From Emcibacter sp048269205 (GTDB taxonomy: Bacteria; Pseudomonadota; Alphaproteobacteria; Sphingomonadales; Emcibacteraceae): a DNA stretch of 64,000 nucleotides. The stretch covers positions 70,140-134,139 of the forward strand of contig NZ_JBLXJC010000004.1 of NCBI RefSeq assembly GCF_048269205.1. The letters are read 5' to 3'. Position 1 is the stretch's first letter; each line of letters begins with the position of its first letter. Of the stretch, positions 1-9,819 are shown one piece after another. The notes under the pieces are model-generated. The model was not told the DNA's origin. It searched no databases and saw only the letters and a list, made by a program, of their open reading frames with translations. Position numbers and translations under genes: made by a program.

Positions 1-1
1 A

Positions 2-679
2 CGCGCCGGTCAGGTGGAAAAACTGCCGGGATTTGAAGAAGGTCACTGGTGGGTGCAGGATCTTGCGGCACGGCTTCCCGCTGAACTGCTGGGAGCACGG
101 GAGGGGGCCCGGGTGCTTGATCTTTGTGCTGCGCCCGGTGGTAAAACCGCCCAGAGTGCGGCAAAAGGTTGTAAAGTGACGGCGGTGGATATTTCGGACA
201 AACGTCTGCGGCGCCTTCGGGAAAATATGACCCGCCTCTCCCTCGATGTAGATGTGGTCGTATCGGATGCGGCGGAATACCGGCCGGAGGAGCTATTTCC
301 CTATATTCTTCTGGATGCGCCCTGTTCGTCCAGTGGCACCCTGCGCCGTCATCCCGATATGGCCTGGAACAAGTCGCCCGATGACGTCGAAAGTCTTGCC
401 GATATTCAGCGCCGGGTTCTTGCGGCCGCGGTGGACATGCTTTCCCCGGGCGGCACCCTGATTTATTGCGTTTGTTCCATGGAGGCGGCGGAAGGCCCGG
501 ATCAGATAAGGGCTTTACTGGAAAGCGACCTGCCGCTAAACAGGGACAGGATCAGACCGGAAGAAGTGCCCGGTCTTGAACAAAGCATCGGACCGGACGG
601 GGACCTGCAGACCCTGCCCTTCCACTATCCCGGCGGGATGGACGGATTTTATATCTGCAGGCTGAAAAAAGACGGGTGA
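2..679 (+). CDS. rsmB: 16S rRNA (cytosine-C5) methyltransferase RsmB-like, C-terminal part (5' end outside window)
   Basis: The reading frame is open from the first base, so the gene starts upstream and only its last ~225 codons are seen. This is the SAM-dependent catalytic domain of the RsmB/NOL1 family, which methylates cytosine C5 in rRNA. Visible motifs are the SAM-binding LCAAPGGKT loop, VTAVDIS, the catalytic DAPCSSSGTLRRHPD segment, and the second Cys motif YCVCSMEAAEG near the C-terminus. The N-terminal NusB-like domain would lie upstream. It ends 4 bp before rpe, so the two are probably co-transcribed. RsmB is likelier than RsmF because of the motif set, but the missing N-terminus prevents certainty. 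Confidence 0.85.
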   Translation, partial: RAGQVEKLPGFEEGHWWVQDLAARLPAELLGAREGARVLDLCAAPGGKTAQSAAKGCKVTAVDISDKRLRRLRENMTRLSLDVDVVVSDAAEYRPEELFPYILLDAPCSSSGTLRRHPDMAWNKSPDDVESLADIQRRVLAAAVDMLSPGGTLIYCVCSMEAAEGPDQIRALLESDLPLNRDRIRPEEVPGLEQSIGPDGDLQTLPFHYPGGMDGFYICRLKKDG

Positions 680-683
680 TATC

Positions 684-1346
684 ATGCAGCAGGCGACAAA
701 GATTGCTCCTTCCATTCTGTCAGCGGATTTCGCCGCTCTCGGCGCCGAGGTATCGGCGGTGGATGCGGCCGGCGCGGACTATATCCATGTGGATGTAATG
801 GATGGTCATTTTGTCCCCAACATCACCATCGGCCCGTCTGTGGTCAAGGCCCTGCGGCCTCATACAAAGAAGATCTTCGATGTTCATCTGATGATTTCGC
901 CGGTGGACCTGTTTATCGAGGATTTCGCCAATGCCGGCGCCGACATCATTACCATTCACCCCGAAGCCGGACCGCATTTTCACCGCACCCTGCAGCTGAT
1001 CCGGTCACTGGATAAAAAAACCGGAATTTCCCTGAACCCGGGCACGCCGCTGGAAATGGTGGAAAATGTCATGGACCTGGTGGACCTGATCCTGGTGATG
1101 AGTGTGAACCCGGGCTTTGGCGGCCAGAAATTCATTGAAAGCCAGCTTGAGAAGATCAGCCGTCTCAGAAAGATGATTGATGACAGCGGTCGCCAGATTG
1201 ATCTGGAAGTGGATGGCGGCATCAATGTGGAAACCGCAAAGCAGGCCGTCGCCGCCGGGGCGGATGTGCTTGTGGCCGGAACCGCCACTTTCACCGGCGG
1301 ACCGTCACACTATGCGGAGAACATCCGGGCCCTGCGCGGCGAATAA
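684..1346 (+). CDS. rpe: Ribulose-phosphate 3-epimerase
   Basis: 220 residues, the full family length. Rpe interconverts ribulose-5-phosphate and xylulose-5-phosphate in the pentose phosphate and Calvin cycles in the cytoplasm. The TIM-barrel hallmarks are all present: IAPSILSADFAALG at the N-terminus, HVDVMDGHFVPNITIGP with the metal-binding His/Asp, DVHLMI, the VNPGFGGQKF loop, and the phosphate-binding EVDGGIN and AGTATF segments. It starts 4 bp after rsmB. No frameshift or missing active-site residue is seen. Confidence 0.97.
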   Translation: MQQATKIAPSILSADFAALGAEVSAVDAAGADYIHVDVMDGHFVPNITIGPSVVKALRPHTKKIFDVHLMISPVDLFIEDFANAGADIITIHPEAGPHFHRTLQLIRSLDKKTGISLNPGTPLEMVENVMDLVDLILVMSVNPGFGGQKFIESQLEKISRLRKMIDDSGRQIDLEVDGGINVETAKQAVAAGADVLVAGTATFTGGPSHYAENIRALRGE

Positions 1347-1428
1347 GGTTCTTCAAATTCCCTGTTATATTTTTTGGCTCCTGTGATATGCTCCCGGACA
1401 ACCAGATATTCCCGGAGTAGACAGACTA

Positions 1429-3144
1429 ATGGCAGAACTGCGCCGCCCATCCGTGCGTCCCTTTTCCGCAAAAATGCCGGCCCGTTTTAAATCAGCTGTT
1501 CGCCAGGCGGGATATAAGTCCCGTTACTATGACATGCGACTCAAGGGCAAGCATCCTCTGCGGCTTTTGGGAACGCCCAGAGATCCCTGGCAGGGGACGG
1601 TTGCCGGTGGCGCCCATATCCTGGCCCGGCGGTTTCATTGCAATGGACAGGTTCTGCGTAACCCGGCCCGGGACAACGGGGAATGGACAGCCAGTGAAAT
1701 CTGGGCTGCGGACAACCTGTCCGACCAGTGGCGGGATCATCTGCAAAGCTTTGCCTGGCTTCGGGATTTGAACCGGGCCGTGGACCGCCTTGGCGCCCGC
1801 AAGCGTGCCGAGGAACTGGTCATTGCCTGGCTTGACCGCTATGAGAGCTGGGATGAATATGCCTGGCGGGCCGATCTCGCCGGCCGGCGGATCATCAACT
1901 GGCTGGCCTATGCGCCGCTGGTTATGGATACGGATGACCTTGTTTACAGAAGCCGGGTTCTCAACGGCATGGCCCGGCAGGCCCGGCATCTGATGCATGA
2001 AAGTTCCGATTTTCCGCCCGGCCCCGATCGGCTGCTGGCCATCTCCGGCCTGATCCAGGCCGGTCTTTATATCCCCCATGGAGAAGATTGGCTGAAGCGG
2101 GGCATATCCCTGCTGAAGCGGGAACTGCCGGAAGAGATTTTTCCCGATGGCGGTGTATCAAGCCGCGATCCGGACGATGTGCTGAGGCTGCTCAAGGATC
2201 TCATCATGTTGAAGTCCGCCTGTCGCAGCATGGGCCACAAGATTCCGGAAGAGCTGGTGGCGGCCATAGACCGGCTGGCCGGCCTGTTGCGCATGCTGTG
2301 CCATGGAGACGGCAGGCTTGCCCTGTTCAACGGCGCAAATGAGGGATCGGAAGAGGATATACGTCAGACCCTCGAGGCGGCGGGTCCGGTGGAGCCCCTG
2401 CAGGAAGACGCTGTACAGGCCGGTTTCAGGCGGCTGCAGAAGGCCGGTACGACGCTGATTATAGACAGCGGTCCGCCGGCCCTGCCGGATATCAGCCGCA
2501 ACTGTCATACGGGTACCCTGTCCTTTGAAATGAGCCGCCTGGGCCAGCGGATTATCGTCAATTGCGGCAGCGGCGCTTTCTCTCCCCGGGAAGAGGATAC
2601 CGATCTGTTCGCCATTTCCCGCATTACCGCGGCGCACAGCACACTTGTGCTGAACAATCGCAACAGCAGCGAGCTCCTGGAAAACGGTTTGATCGGGGCG
2701 GGCCCCACAGTTGTCAGTAGCCGCAGGCTCGAGGAGCGCGGCGATGCAATGCTGGACTGTTGCCATAATGGATATGAAAACAGGTTTGGCCGCAGGCACA
2801 GGCGGCTTCTCTATCTGAATAGTGCGGGGGATGACCTACGCGGTGAGGATATTCTGGAGGTGACGTCCTCCCGGGTCGAGGGGCTGCCCTTTGACATCCG
2901 TTTTCATCTTCATCCCGACGTGGCGGCCAGTGTTCTCGAGAACCGCAACAAGATCAAGCTTCGCCTGCCTGATGACGAAGTCTGGATGTTCATGTCTTCC
3001 GGGGCGGAAATGTCCCTTGAGGACAGCCTCTATCTGGGGGCGCCGGGACGAATGCAGGGCAGTCGGCAGATTGTCCTCTCTTCCGTGGCGGGAAGCGGCA
3101 ATACCACGGTGAAATGGGGAATTCGGCGTATCATGGATGCCTGA
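1429..3144 (+). CDS. Heparinase II/III family protein
   Basis: 571 residues. The N-terminal ~300 residues are helix-rich (alpha/alpha-toroid type, WLRDLNRA...WLDRYESWDEYAWRADLAGRRIINWLAY). The C-terminal part from about residue 340 is beta-rich and matches the heparinase II/III-like fold, with a HTGTLSFEMS segment and an AISRITAAHSTLVLNN stretch. Such proteins sit between rpe and purH in many alphaproteobacteria and are thought to be polysaccharide lyases or uronate-containing glycan processors. No signal peptide is evident at the annotated start, so the site of action is unclear. The substrate is unknown. It is separated from rpe by 82 bp. Confidence 0.85.
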   Translation: MAELRRPSVRPFSAKMPARFKSAVRQAGYKSRYYDMRLKGKHPLRLLGTPRDPWQGTVAGGAHILARRFHCNGQVLRNPARDNGEWTASEIWAADNLSDQWRDHLQSFAWLRDLNRAVDRLGARKRAEELVIAWLDRYESWDEYAWRADLAGRRIINWLAYAPLVMDTDDLVYRSRVLNGMARQARHLMHESSDFPPGPDRLLAISGLIQAGLYIPHGEDWLKRGISLLKRELPEEIFPDGGVSSRDPDDVLRLLKDLIMLKSACRSMGHKIPEELVAAIDRLAGLLRMLCHGDGRLALFNGANEGSEEDIRQTLEAAGPVEPLQEDAVQAGFRRLQKAGTTLIIDSGPPALPDISRNCHTGTLSFEMSRLGQRIIVNCGSGAFSPREEDTDLFAISRITAAHSTLVLNNRNSSELLENGLIGAGPTVVSSRRLEERGDAMLDCCHNGYENRFGRRHRRLLYLNSAGDDLRGEDILEVTSSRVEGLPFDIRFHLHPDVAASVLENRNKIKLRLPDDEVWMFMSSGAEMSLEDSLYLGAPGRMQGSRQIVLSSVAGSGNTTVKWGIRRIMDA

Positions 3145-3243
3145 ATCGGCAGATGATCGGGGATTTCGGGCAATTAGGTCTTGCGTCATGTCCGGTGATC
3201 CAGTACATGCCCTGACAGAGCAAGAAAAGTGAAGGAAAGATTT

Positions 3244-4845
3244 ATGAGCGACAAGCTTCTGCAGCCTGTTAAGCGGGCACTTCTGTCCGTCTCCGATAAA
3301 AGCGGCCTGGTGGAATTCGGAAAATTTCTCGAAAGTCATGGTGTGGAAATCCTGTCCACCGGCGGTTCCGCCAAAATGCTGGCCGATGCCGGTGTGAAGG
3401 TGACGGAAGTGGCAAGCTATACCGGGTTTCCGGAAATGATGGACGGCCGGGTCAAGACCCTGCATCCAAAAATTCACGGCGGACTGCTGGCGCTCCGGGA
3501 TGATGAAGGCCACGTGGCTTCCATGAAGGAGCATGATATCGGCGCCATCGACCTGCTTGTCGTCAATCTTTATCCCTTCGAGGAAACCGTGGAAAAGGGT
3601 GCCGACTTTGCCACCTGTATCGAAAATATCGATATCGGCGGGCCGGCCATGATCCGTTCCTCCGCCAAGAACCATAAATTCGTTACCGTTGTGGTGGAAG
3701 CCGAAGACTATGAGGCGGTGCAGGCCTCCATGACGGAAAACAAGGGCGCCACAACCGGTGAGCTGCGGAAAAAACTGGCGGCCAAGGCCTTTGCCCGCAC
3801 CGGCGCCTATGATGCAGCTATCTCCAGCTGGTTCGCCGGCGAACTGGGCGAAACCTATCCGGAACGCCTCAATCTGACCGCGACCCTGAAACAAACCCTG
3901 CGCTATGGTGAAAACCCGCATCAGGATGCGGCCTTTTATGTCACCCGTTCTGCGAAACCGCGTCCGGGCATTGCCACGGCCGTACAGGTCCAGGGCAAGG
4001 AACTGAGCTATAACAATCTCAATGATACTGACGCCGCCTTTGAGCTGGTCAGTGAATTCGGTGCCCAGGAAGGCCCGGCAGTGGCCATTATCAAACATGC
4101 CAATCCCTGTGGTGTGGCCCGGGGTGACAGCCTGATCGATGCCTATAACAAAGCCCTGCGCTGCGATCCGGTCAGCGCCTTTGGCGGCATTATCGCTTTC
4201 AACCAGCGGCTTGATGCGGAAACCGCCGAGGAAATTTCCCAGATTTTCACCGAAGTGGTAATCGCGCCGGAAGCCGACGAGGATGCAGTCGCGCTGTTGA
4301 AAGCCAAGAAAAACCTGCGCCTGCTGCTGACCGGCGGCATGGCTGATCCGCGTGAAGCCGGCCAGATCATCAAATCTGTGGCCGGCGGCTATCTGCTGCA
4401 GGGCCGCGACAACGGCAAGATTGCCATGGATGACCTGAAAGTGGTCACCAAGCGGGAGCCCAGCGAGCAGGAACTGAAAGATCTGCTGTTTGCCTTTACC
4501 GTATGCAAGCATGTGAAATCCAATGCCATCATCTATGTGAAGGATGAAGCCACCGTGGGCATCGGCGCCGGCCAGATGAGCCGCGTGGACAGTGCCCGCA
4601 CCGCTGCCCGCAAGGCGAAGGACGCCTCAGACGCTGCAGATCTCGATATTGTGATGACCGAGGGTTCTGTGGTGGCTTCCGATGCCTTCTTCCCCTTTGC
4701 TGACGGCCTGATCAGTGCCGCCGAGGCCGGCGTAACCGCTGTGATCCAGCCGGGCGGGTCCATCAGGGACGAGGAAGTCATTGCCGCCGCCGACGAGCGC
4801 GGCCTGGCCATGGTCCTGACCGGCATGCGCCATTTCCGCCACTAG
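3244..4845 (+). CDS. purH: Bifunctional AICAR transformylase/IMP cyclohydrolase
   Basis: 533 residues from the ATG at 3244, which has GAAGGAAAGA just upstream. An in-frame GTG at 3229 is less likely. PurH performs the last two steps of IMP synthesis. The IMP cyclohydrolase domain (residues ~1-150) has RALLSVSDKSGLVEFG, ILSTGGSAKML and the GRVKTLHPKIHGG loop. The transformylase domain follows with LRYGENPHQDAAFY, the active-site KHANPCGVA, and VCKHVKSNAI, and it ends GMRHFRH. The gene is followed by a strong terminator and stands alone. Confidence 0.97.
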   Translation: MSDKLLQPVKRALLSVSDKSGLVEFGKFLESHGVEILSTGGSAKMLADAGVKVTEVASYTGFPEMMDGRVKTLHPKIHGGLLALRDDEGHVASMKEHDIGAIDLLVVNLYPFEETVEKGADFATCIENIDIGGPAMIRSSAKNHKFVTVVVEAEDYEAVQASMTENKGATTGELRKKLAAKAFARTGAYDAAISSWFAGELGETYPERLNLTATLKQTLRYGENPHQDAAFYVTRSAKPRPGIATAVQVQGKELSYNNLNDTDAAFELVSEFGAQEGPAVAIIKHANPCGVARGDSLIDAYNKALRCDPVSAFGGIIAFNQRLDAETAEEISQIFTEVVIAPEADEDAVALLKAKKNLRLLLTGGMADPREAGQIIKSVAGGYLLQGRDNGKIAMDDLKVVTKREPSEQELKDLLFAFTVCKHVKSNAIIYVKDEATVGIGAGQMSRVDSARTAARKAKDASDAADLDIVMTEGSVVASDAFFPFADGLISAAEAGVTAVIQPGGSIRDEEVIAAADERGLAMVLTGMRHFRH

Positions 4846-4865
4846 GCGGTTCCCGGAAATGACAA

Positions 4866-4897
4866 AAAAGGCCGCCATTTGGGCGGCCTTTTCTTTT
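4866..4897. terminator. Bidirectional intrinsic terminator between purH and gdh
   Basis: GGCCGCC (4870-4876) pairs with GGCGGCC (4882-4888) around a short loop. A T-rich tail follows on the plus strand (TTTTCTTTT), and an A-run precedes it, giving a T-run on the minus strand. It can end both purH and the convergent glutamate dehydrogenase gene. Confidence 0.9.
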
Positions 4898-4913
4898 GTC
4901 AGCCAAAGGATGT

Positions 4914-7900
4914 CTAGATCAGCACATTCCTGATCTGGCGGGCGGCAAAGCCCAGCTTGGTCACATTGATATGGCCGGACATCTGGAATTCCCGGATCAG
5001 TTTCTGGATGCGGGCCGTGGCGGCTTCGGATTCCGCCAGCCATTCCTTGGCAGCGGCCAGAGACGACCGGTTCTTGCTTTCATGCAAGGTGCGTTTGGTC
5101 AGAAGCTTCTGCTGGTCCAGCAGGTCGCTGACGACGCTTTTCACAGCCAGACGGTCCCAGTGATCGGCAGTCTCGGCCATTTCCGCCTGGTCACGCAGCC
5201 AGTCAAAGCCCATTTCATCGCCCAGCATGAAATAGGCCTTGGCCACATCCACCACATCGCGTTTCTGTTCTTCGGCGACCTGGACGATGTCACAGGCGGC
5301 CACTTTCATTTCCAGATTGCTGATGTGAGTGGCCAGGTCCTCGCTCACGCTCTGTTCGCAATACATGGCGATCTTGGCCTTGAGGCTTTCCTCGTGGGTG
5401 GTCTGTACGACAATGGGCATATCAAAAAGTTTTTTGATGCCCGGACGATACTGTTTTATAATGCCGCTTATAGATTGTTTCGGGTCCGTATTGTTCAGGA
5501 ACCAGATGGTTTGCCTGCGCGCGAACTCCTCCACATCCATCAGCAACAGGATCTGGATGGTGGCGGGCACAATATAGTCCAGTTCCTCGATTTTTTTCCA
5601 CAGGCTGTCAAGATCGAAGACCTCCCGGCCGATGATGGCGGCCCGGGCGATTTCCGCCGGCGAGGCGCCGGTTTCTTCCATGATGTCATGGATGCCGCCC
5701 CGGTTAACAATATCGTTGCAGAGCTCCTTGGCGATGATTTCCCGGCGCAGCCGGTGATTGCCAATGGCCTCGGCGTAGGTTTTACCCAGTCGAGCCGGGA
5801 AAGATCCCGACAGATATTTTTCCAGATAGGGGTCATTCAGGAAGTCACTGGCGAGCAACTGGTCATACAACCACATCTTGGCATAAGCGATCAGAACGGA
5901 AATTTCCGGCCGGGTCAGGCCCTGCTCCTTTTCCTCCCGTTCGATCAGTTCGTCATCACTGGGCAGGAATTCCAGCTCCCGGTCAAGATGAGCTTCTTTT
6001 TCAAGGTCATCCATATAACGAACGAAGCTGTCCAGTTCGCGAATGCTGGCGGCCCGGGCGACACTGATGGCCTGGGTCTGCAAATAGTTGTCTCGCAGTA
6101 CTATTTCAGCCACATCATCGGTCATATCCTCCAGCAGCTTGTCCCGCTGCTTGCGGGTCAGGTGACCATCGGACACCAGACTGTTGAGCAGGATCTTGAT
6201 GTTGACCTCATTGTCCGAACAATCGACACCGGCTGAGTTATCCACCGCATCTGTATTGAGCATGCCGCCCTTGAGGGCGAATTCGATACGGCCCAGCTGG
6301 GTGCAGCCCAGATTGCCGCCCTCGCCGATGACCTTGCAGTTCAGATCGTGGCCGTTCACGCGGATGGCGTCATTGCCGCGATCGCCCACCTGGCCGTTGC
6401 TTTCATGGCTGGATTTCACATAGGTGCCGATGCCGCCGAACCACATCAGGTCCACATGGGACTTGAGAATGAAACGGATCAATTCGTTGGGTGTAATGTT
6501 TTTCTGATCCGCCGGAATATCCAGAAGTTTGGCGATTTCCTTGCTGATGGAAATGGACTTGGCCCGGCGGCTGAAGATGCCCCCGCCTTTGGAAATCAGT
6601 TTTTCGTTATAGTCCTGCCAGCTCGAGCGCGGAAGAGCGAACAGGCGCGCCCGTTCGGCAAAGCTTTTGGCCGGGTCCGGATCGGGGTCGATGAAAATAT
6701 CACGGTGATCAAAAGCGGCGATCAACTTGATGGCTTCGGAACAGAGCATGCCGTTGCCGAACACATCTCCGGACATGTCGCCGATGCCGGCTACGGTAAT
6801 GGAATCTGTCTGTACGTTGATTCCCTTTTCCCGGAAATGCCGTTGTACGGATACCCAGGCGCCGCGGGCGGTAATGCCCATTTTCTTGTGGTCATAGCCC
6901 TGGGAGCCGCCGGAAGCGAAGGCATCGTCAAGCCAGAAGCCATAGTCCTGTGCCAGGCTGTTGGCGATGTCGGAGAAAGTGGCTGTACCCTTGTCGGCGG
7001 CCACCACCAGATAAGGATCGTCGCCATCGCGGCGGAGCACACTCTGCGGCGGGATGACGTCCATATCCTGCAGATTGTCCGTAATGTCTAGCAGGCCGGA
7101 AATAAAGGTTTTGTAGCAGGCGATGCCTTCTTCCAGGATCTCTTCCCGGCTGCCGTTTTCCGGCAGCATCTTGGGCACAAAGCCGCCCTTGGCGCCCACC
7201 GGCACAATGACGGTGTTTTTCACCTGCTGGGCCTTGACCAGGCCGAGCACTTCGGTGCGGTAATCCTCCCGCCGGTCCGACCAGCGCAGGCCGCCGCGGG
7301 CCACCGGCCCGAACCGCAGGTGAACACCCTCTACCCGCGGGGAATAGACGAATATTTCCGCATAGGGTTTGGGTTTCGGGGCCTCCCTGATTTCCCGGCT
7401 GTTGATCTTGACGGACACATAGGATTTGTTGTGGCCGTCTTTATCCAGCTGATAGAAATTGGTGCGCAGGGTGGAGCTGATGACATTGAGGTAACTGCGC
7501 AGCATGCGGTCCTGGTCGAGGATGTCCACCTGTTCCAGAAGTTCCCGGATCTGGGCCGTCAGCCGGTCCCGTTCAGCGTCCCGGTCTATCCCTTCATCCA
7601 GATCGGTGCGGAAACTGACCTCGAACATCTCCGCCAGGCAGGTGGCGATTTCCGCATGCTGGGTCAGCGTGTCCTGCATATAGCGTTGGCTGTAGGACAG
7701 GGCGAGCTGCCGCATATACTTGCTGTAGGTGCGCAGGACAAGAACCTGCCGCCAGTTGAGCCCGGCCCTGAGCACCAGCTTGTTGAAGCCGTCATTGTCG
7801 ATACGACCAAGCCAGACCATGCGCAGGGTATCTTCCATGCGGTCCTTGATTTCCGAAAGATCGGTCCAGTGGCGGTGAACATCCTCAAGGAAGAAGTCAT

Positions 7901-9719
7901 GGATTACATGCAGGACCTCTGTGTCATTTTCCCGCACGTTCAGGTCAAAGGCCATTTCCTCAATCACCCGAAGACCCATATTTTCCAGCATGGGCAGGCA
8001 GTCGGAGAGGGCGATGGTCTGGTGACTGGTATAGATTTTAAGCCGGATGATATGATCCGGATCCTCGGCGATCCGGAACAGGTTGAACTGGATATTATCG
8101 CAGGCCGGCAAAAGCTCGAGCTTTTCCACATCTGTGACCGCAAAACGGGGATCAAAAGACTCCCGGTAGGCAGAGTTGAAGGACCTGCTGTATTTGTTGA
8201 ACAACTGGTTGCCTTTTTCCTCGCCCCAACGTTCGGTCAGCACTTCCTGTAAATAGTCGTTCCAGCGCTGGGCCACTTCCTCGATCCGCCGGTTGATATC
8301 TTCCGGGTTCGGATTGGGGACATTGCCCGGCTTGGTGCGGATAATGAAATGCCAGCGGGCGGAACGGTCATTGCTGAGCTGGGCATAGCGGGAGGACAAC
8401 TCCCCGTTATAGGCGTCGCACAGAATGGCTTCGATTTTGCCGCGCAGGGTTGAATCATAGATTTCCCGGGGTACGAAAACCAGTGCCGAGACATAGCGTT
8501 CAAACTTGTCCTTGCGGATGAAAGCGCGCGCCTTGGGCCGGACATGCAGATGCAGAATACCCATGGCGGTTTCGAAAAGCTGGTCCTCTTCAATCTGGAA
8601 CAGCTCGTCCCTGGGCAGGGTTTCGAGAATATGCAGCATGCTGCGGGCATTGTGGCTGCCGGGCTGGAAGCCGGAGCGGGCGATGACTTTTTCCACCTTG
8701 CGCCCGAGATAGGGAACGGAGCGCGCCCGTTCAATATAGGAATCGGATGTGAACAGGCCGACAAAGCGGGCCTCGCGGATTAGCTTGCCGCGGCTGTCGT
8801 ATTTTTTGAAGCCGATATAATCCAGATGGACGACCCGATGGACCAGGGATTTCACATTGGCCTTGGTCACCAGCATGACCTGCGGCTCGCTCATGAAGTG
8901 CTCGATTTCCGGGCTTACCGGCACCAGCCCTTCCGGGCCCCGCAATACATAGACATCGGGATCTCTCAGAATGCCGAAGCCGGCTTCTTTCGATGTGGCG
9001 GCCCTGGTTTTGCCATGGTCATATTCCCGATAGCCAAGGAAGGTGAAGTTGTCGTTGATCAGCCAGCGCATGAAGTTCTGTGCTTCTTCCACCTCGTCGC
9101 GCGGCACGCTTTTGGGGGCATGGTCGAGGTTGTCGATCATTTCTTCCATTTTGCCGACAATGGGTTTCCAGTCGGCAACGGCGCTGGTGACAAAGTTCAT
9201 GACCTGCAGGAGCTTTTCTTCCAAAGCTTTCAACTGGTTCGGATCGGTCATCGCCGTCACTTCGATATGCATCACGGATTCCGTGATCTGATGGCCGCCT
9301 TTGTTGCTGCGCCGGTGTTTGTTATCCCGCCGGTTTTTCAGGATCGGATGCAACAACATATGCAGGTCGCAGCCTTCCTCCAGAAGATTGAAGGTGATGG
9401 AGTCCAGCAGGAACGGCATATCATCATTAATGATCTGCACGACGGTGTGGGAAGATTGCCAGCCATGTTCTTCCAGGGTGGTATTGAAGACCCTGAGTTT
9501 TGTCTCGCCGGGCTCCCTGTCCTCGCTGAATTTCCACAGGGACAGGGCGATGCCGTAGAGTTCGTCAACGGGGCGATCGATCAGGTCGTCGGGGGAAGCG
9601 TTTTCATAAAGGTGCCGGACAAAGTCAGGAAATCCTGTCTGGTCGGCGTTTTTCATTCGCTCCGTGGCGAAACTGACGACGGAGTCGATGCGGTTGTCTT
9701 TTTGTGCCCAGCTGTTCAC
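4914..9719 (-). CDS. gdhB: NAD-specific glutamate dehydrogenase, large (~180 kDa) type
   Basis: 1601 residues, the size of the large bacterial NAD-GDH (L_180) family. It oxidatively deaminates glutamate to 2-oxoglutarate and feeds amino-acid carbon to the TCA cycle. The N-terminal ~700 residues are the ACT/regulatory-like region (MPFLLDSITFNLLEEGCDLHMLLHPI). The catalytic core follows with RFGPVARGGLRWSDRREDYRTEVLGLVKAQQVKNTVIVPVGAKGGF in the protein (substrate lysines) and the NAD-binding region AGIGDMSGDVFGNGML. The C-terminal ~400 residues are helical. A purely degradative role fits the nearby pckG and acetate genes. Transcribed alone, convergent to purH. Confidence 0.96.
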   Translation of the reverse strand: MNSWAQKDNRIDSVVSFATERMKNADQTGFPDFVRHLYENASPDDLIDRPVDELYGIALSLWKFSEDREPGETKLRVFNTTLEEHGWQSSHTVVQIINDDMPFLLDSITFNLLEEGCDLHMLLHPILKNRRDNKHRRSNKGGHQITESVMHIEVTAMTDPNQLKALEEKLLQVMNFVTSAVADWKPIVGKMEEMIDNLDHAPKSVPRDEVEEAQNFMRWLINDNFTFLGYREYDHGKTRAATSKEAGFGILRDPDVYVLRGPEGLVPVSPEIEHFMSEPQVMLVTKANVKSLVHRVVHLDYIGFKKYDSRGKLIREARFVGLFTSDSYIERARSVPYLGRKVEKVIARSGFQPGSHNARSMLHILETLPRDELFQIEEDQLFETAMGILHLHVRPKARAFIRKDKFERYVSALVFVPREIYDSTLRGKIEAILCDAYNGELSSRYAQLSNDRSARWHFIIRTKPGNVPNPNPEDINRRIEEVAQRWNDYLQEVLTERWGEEKGNQLFNKYSRSFNSAYRESFDPRFAVTDVEKLELLPACDNIQFNLFRIAEDPDHIIRLKIYTSHQTIALSDCLPMLENMGLRVIEEMAFDLNVRENDTEVLHVIHDFFLEDVHRHWTDLSEIKDRMEDTLRMVWLGRIDNDGFNKLVLRAGLNWRQVLVLRTYSKYMRQLALSYSQRYMQDTLTQHAEIATCLAEMFEVSFRTDLDEGIDRDAERDRLTAQIRELLEQVDILDQDRMLRSYLNVISSTLRTNFYQLDKDGHNKSYVSVKINSREIREAPKPKPYAEIFVYSPRVEGVHLRFGPVARGGLRWSDRREDYRTEVLGLVKAQQVKNTVIVPVGAKGGFVPKMLPENGSREEILEEGIACYKTFISGLLDITDNLQDMDVIPPQSVLRRDGDDPYLVVAADKGTATFSDIANSLAQDYGFWLDDAFASGGSQGYDHKKMGITARGAWVSVQRHFREKGINVQTDSITVAGIGDMSGDVFGNGMLCSEAIKLIAAFDHRDIFIDPDPDPAKSFAERARLFALPRSSWQDYNEKLISKGGGIFSRRAKSISISKEIAKLLDIPADQKNITPNELIRFILKSHVDLMWFGGIGTYVKSSHESNGQVGDRGNDAIRVNGHDLNCKVIGEGGNLGCTQLGRIEFALKGGMLNTDAVDNSAGVDCSDNEVNIKILLNSLVSDGHLTRKQRDKLLEDMTDDVAEIVLRDNYLQTQAISVARAASIRELDSFVRYMDDLEKEAHLDRELEFLPSDDELIEREEKEQGLTRPEISVLIAYAKMWLYDQLLASDFLNDPYLEKYLSGSFPARLGKTYAEAIGNHRLRREIIAKELCNDIVNRGGIHDIMEETGASPAEIARAAIIGREVFDLDSLWKKIEELDYIVPATIQILLLMDVEEFARRQTIWFLNNTDPKQSISGIIKQYRPGIKKLFDMPIVVQTTHEESLKAKIAMYCEQSVSEDLATHISNLEMKVAACDIVQVAEEQKRDVVDVAKAYFMLGDEMGFDWLRDQAEMAETADHWDRLAVKSVVSDLLDQQKLLTKRTLHESKNRSSLAAAKEWLAESEAATARIQKLIREFQMSGHINVTKLGFAARQIRNVLI

Positions 9720-9819
9720 AATAATTCCTCTTGATCTTACCGGGACTCTCCGCAGTATCCGCGACCAGGATTGGTCCCGTTATTCCGTGAAGCCGGTCGT
9801 TAAATCTGTGAAAAGAAAA

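Noticed and set aside
4896..6236. Long plus-strand open frame (and others at 7320-8252, 8826-9734) inside the glutamate dehydrogenase gene
   Set aside because: They lie antisense to a full-length, motif-complete NAD-GDH and show no family motifs; long antisense frames are common in GC-rich genes.
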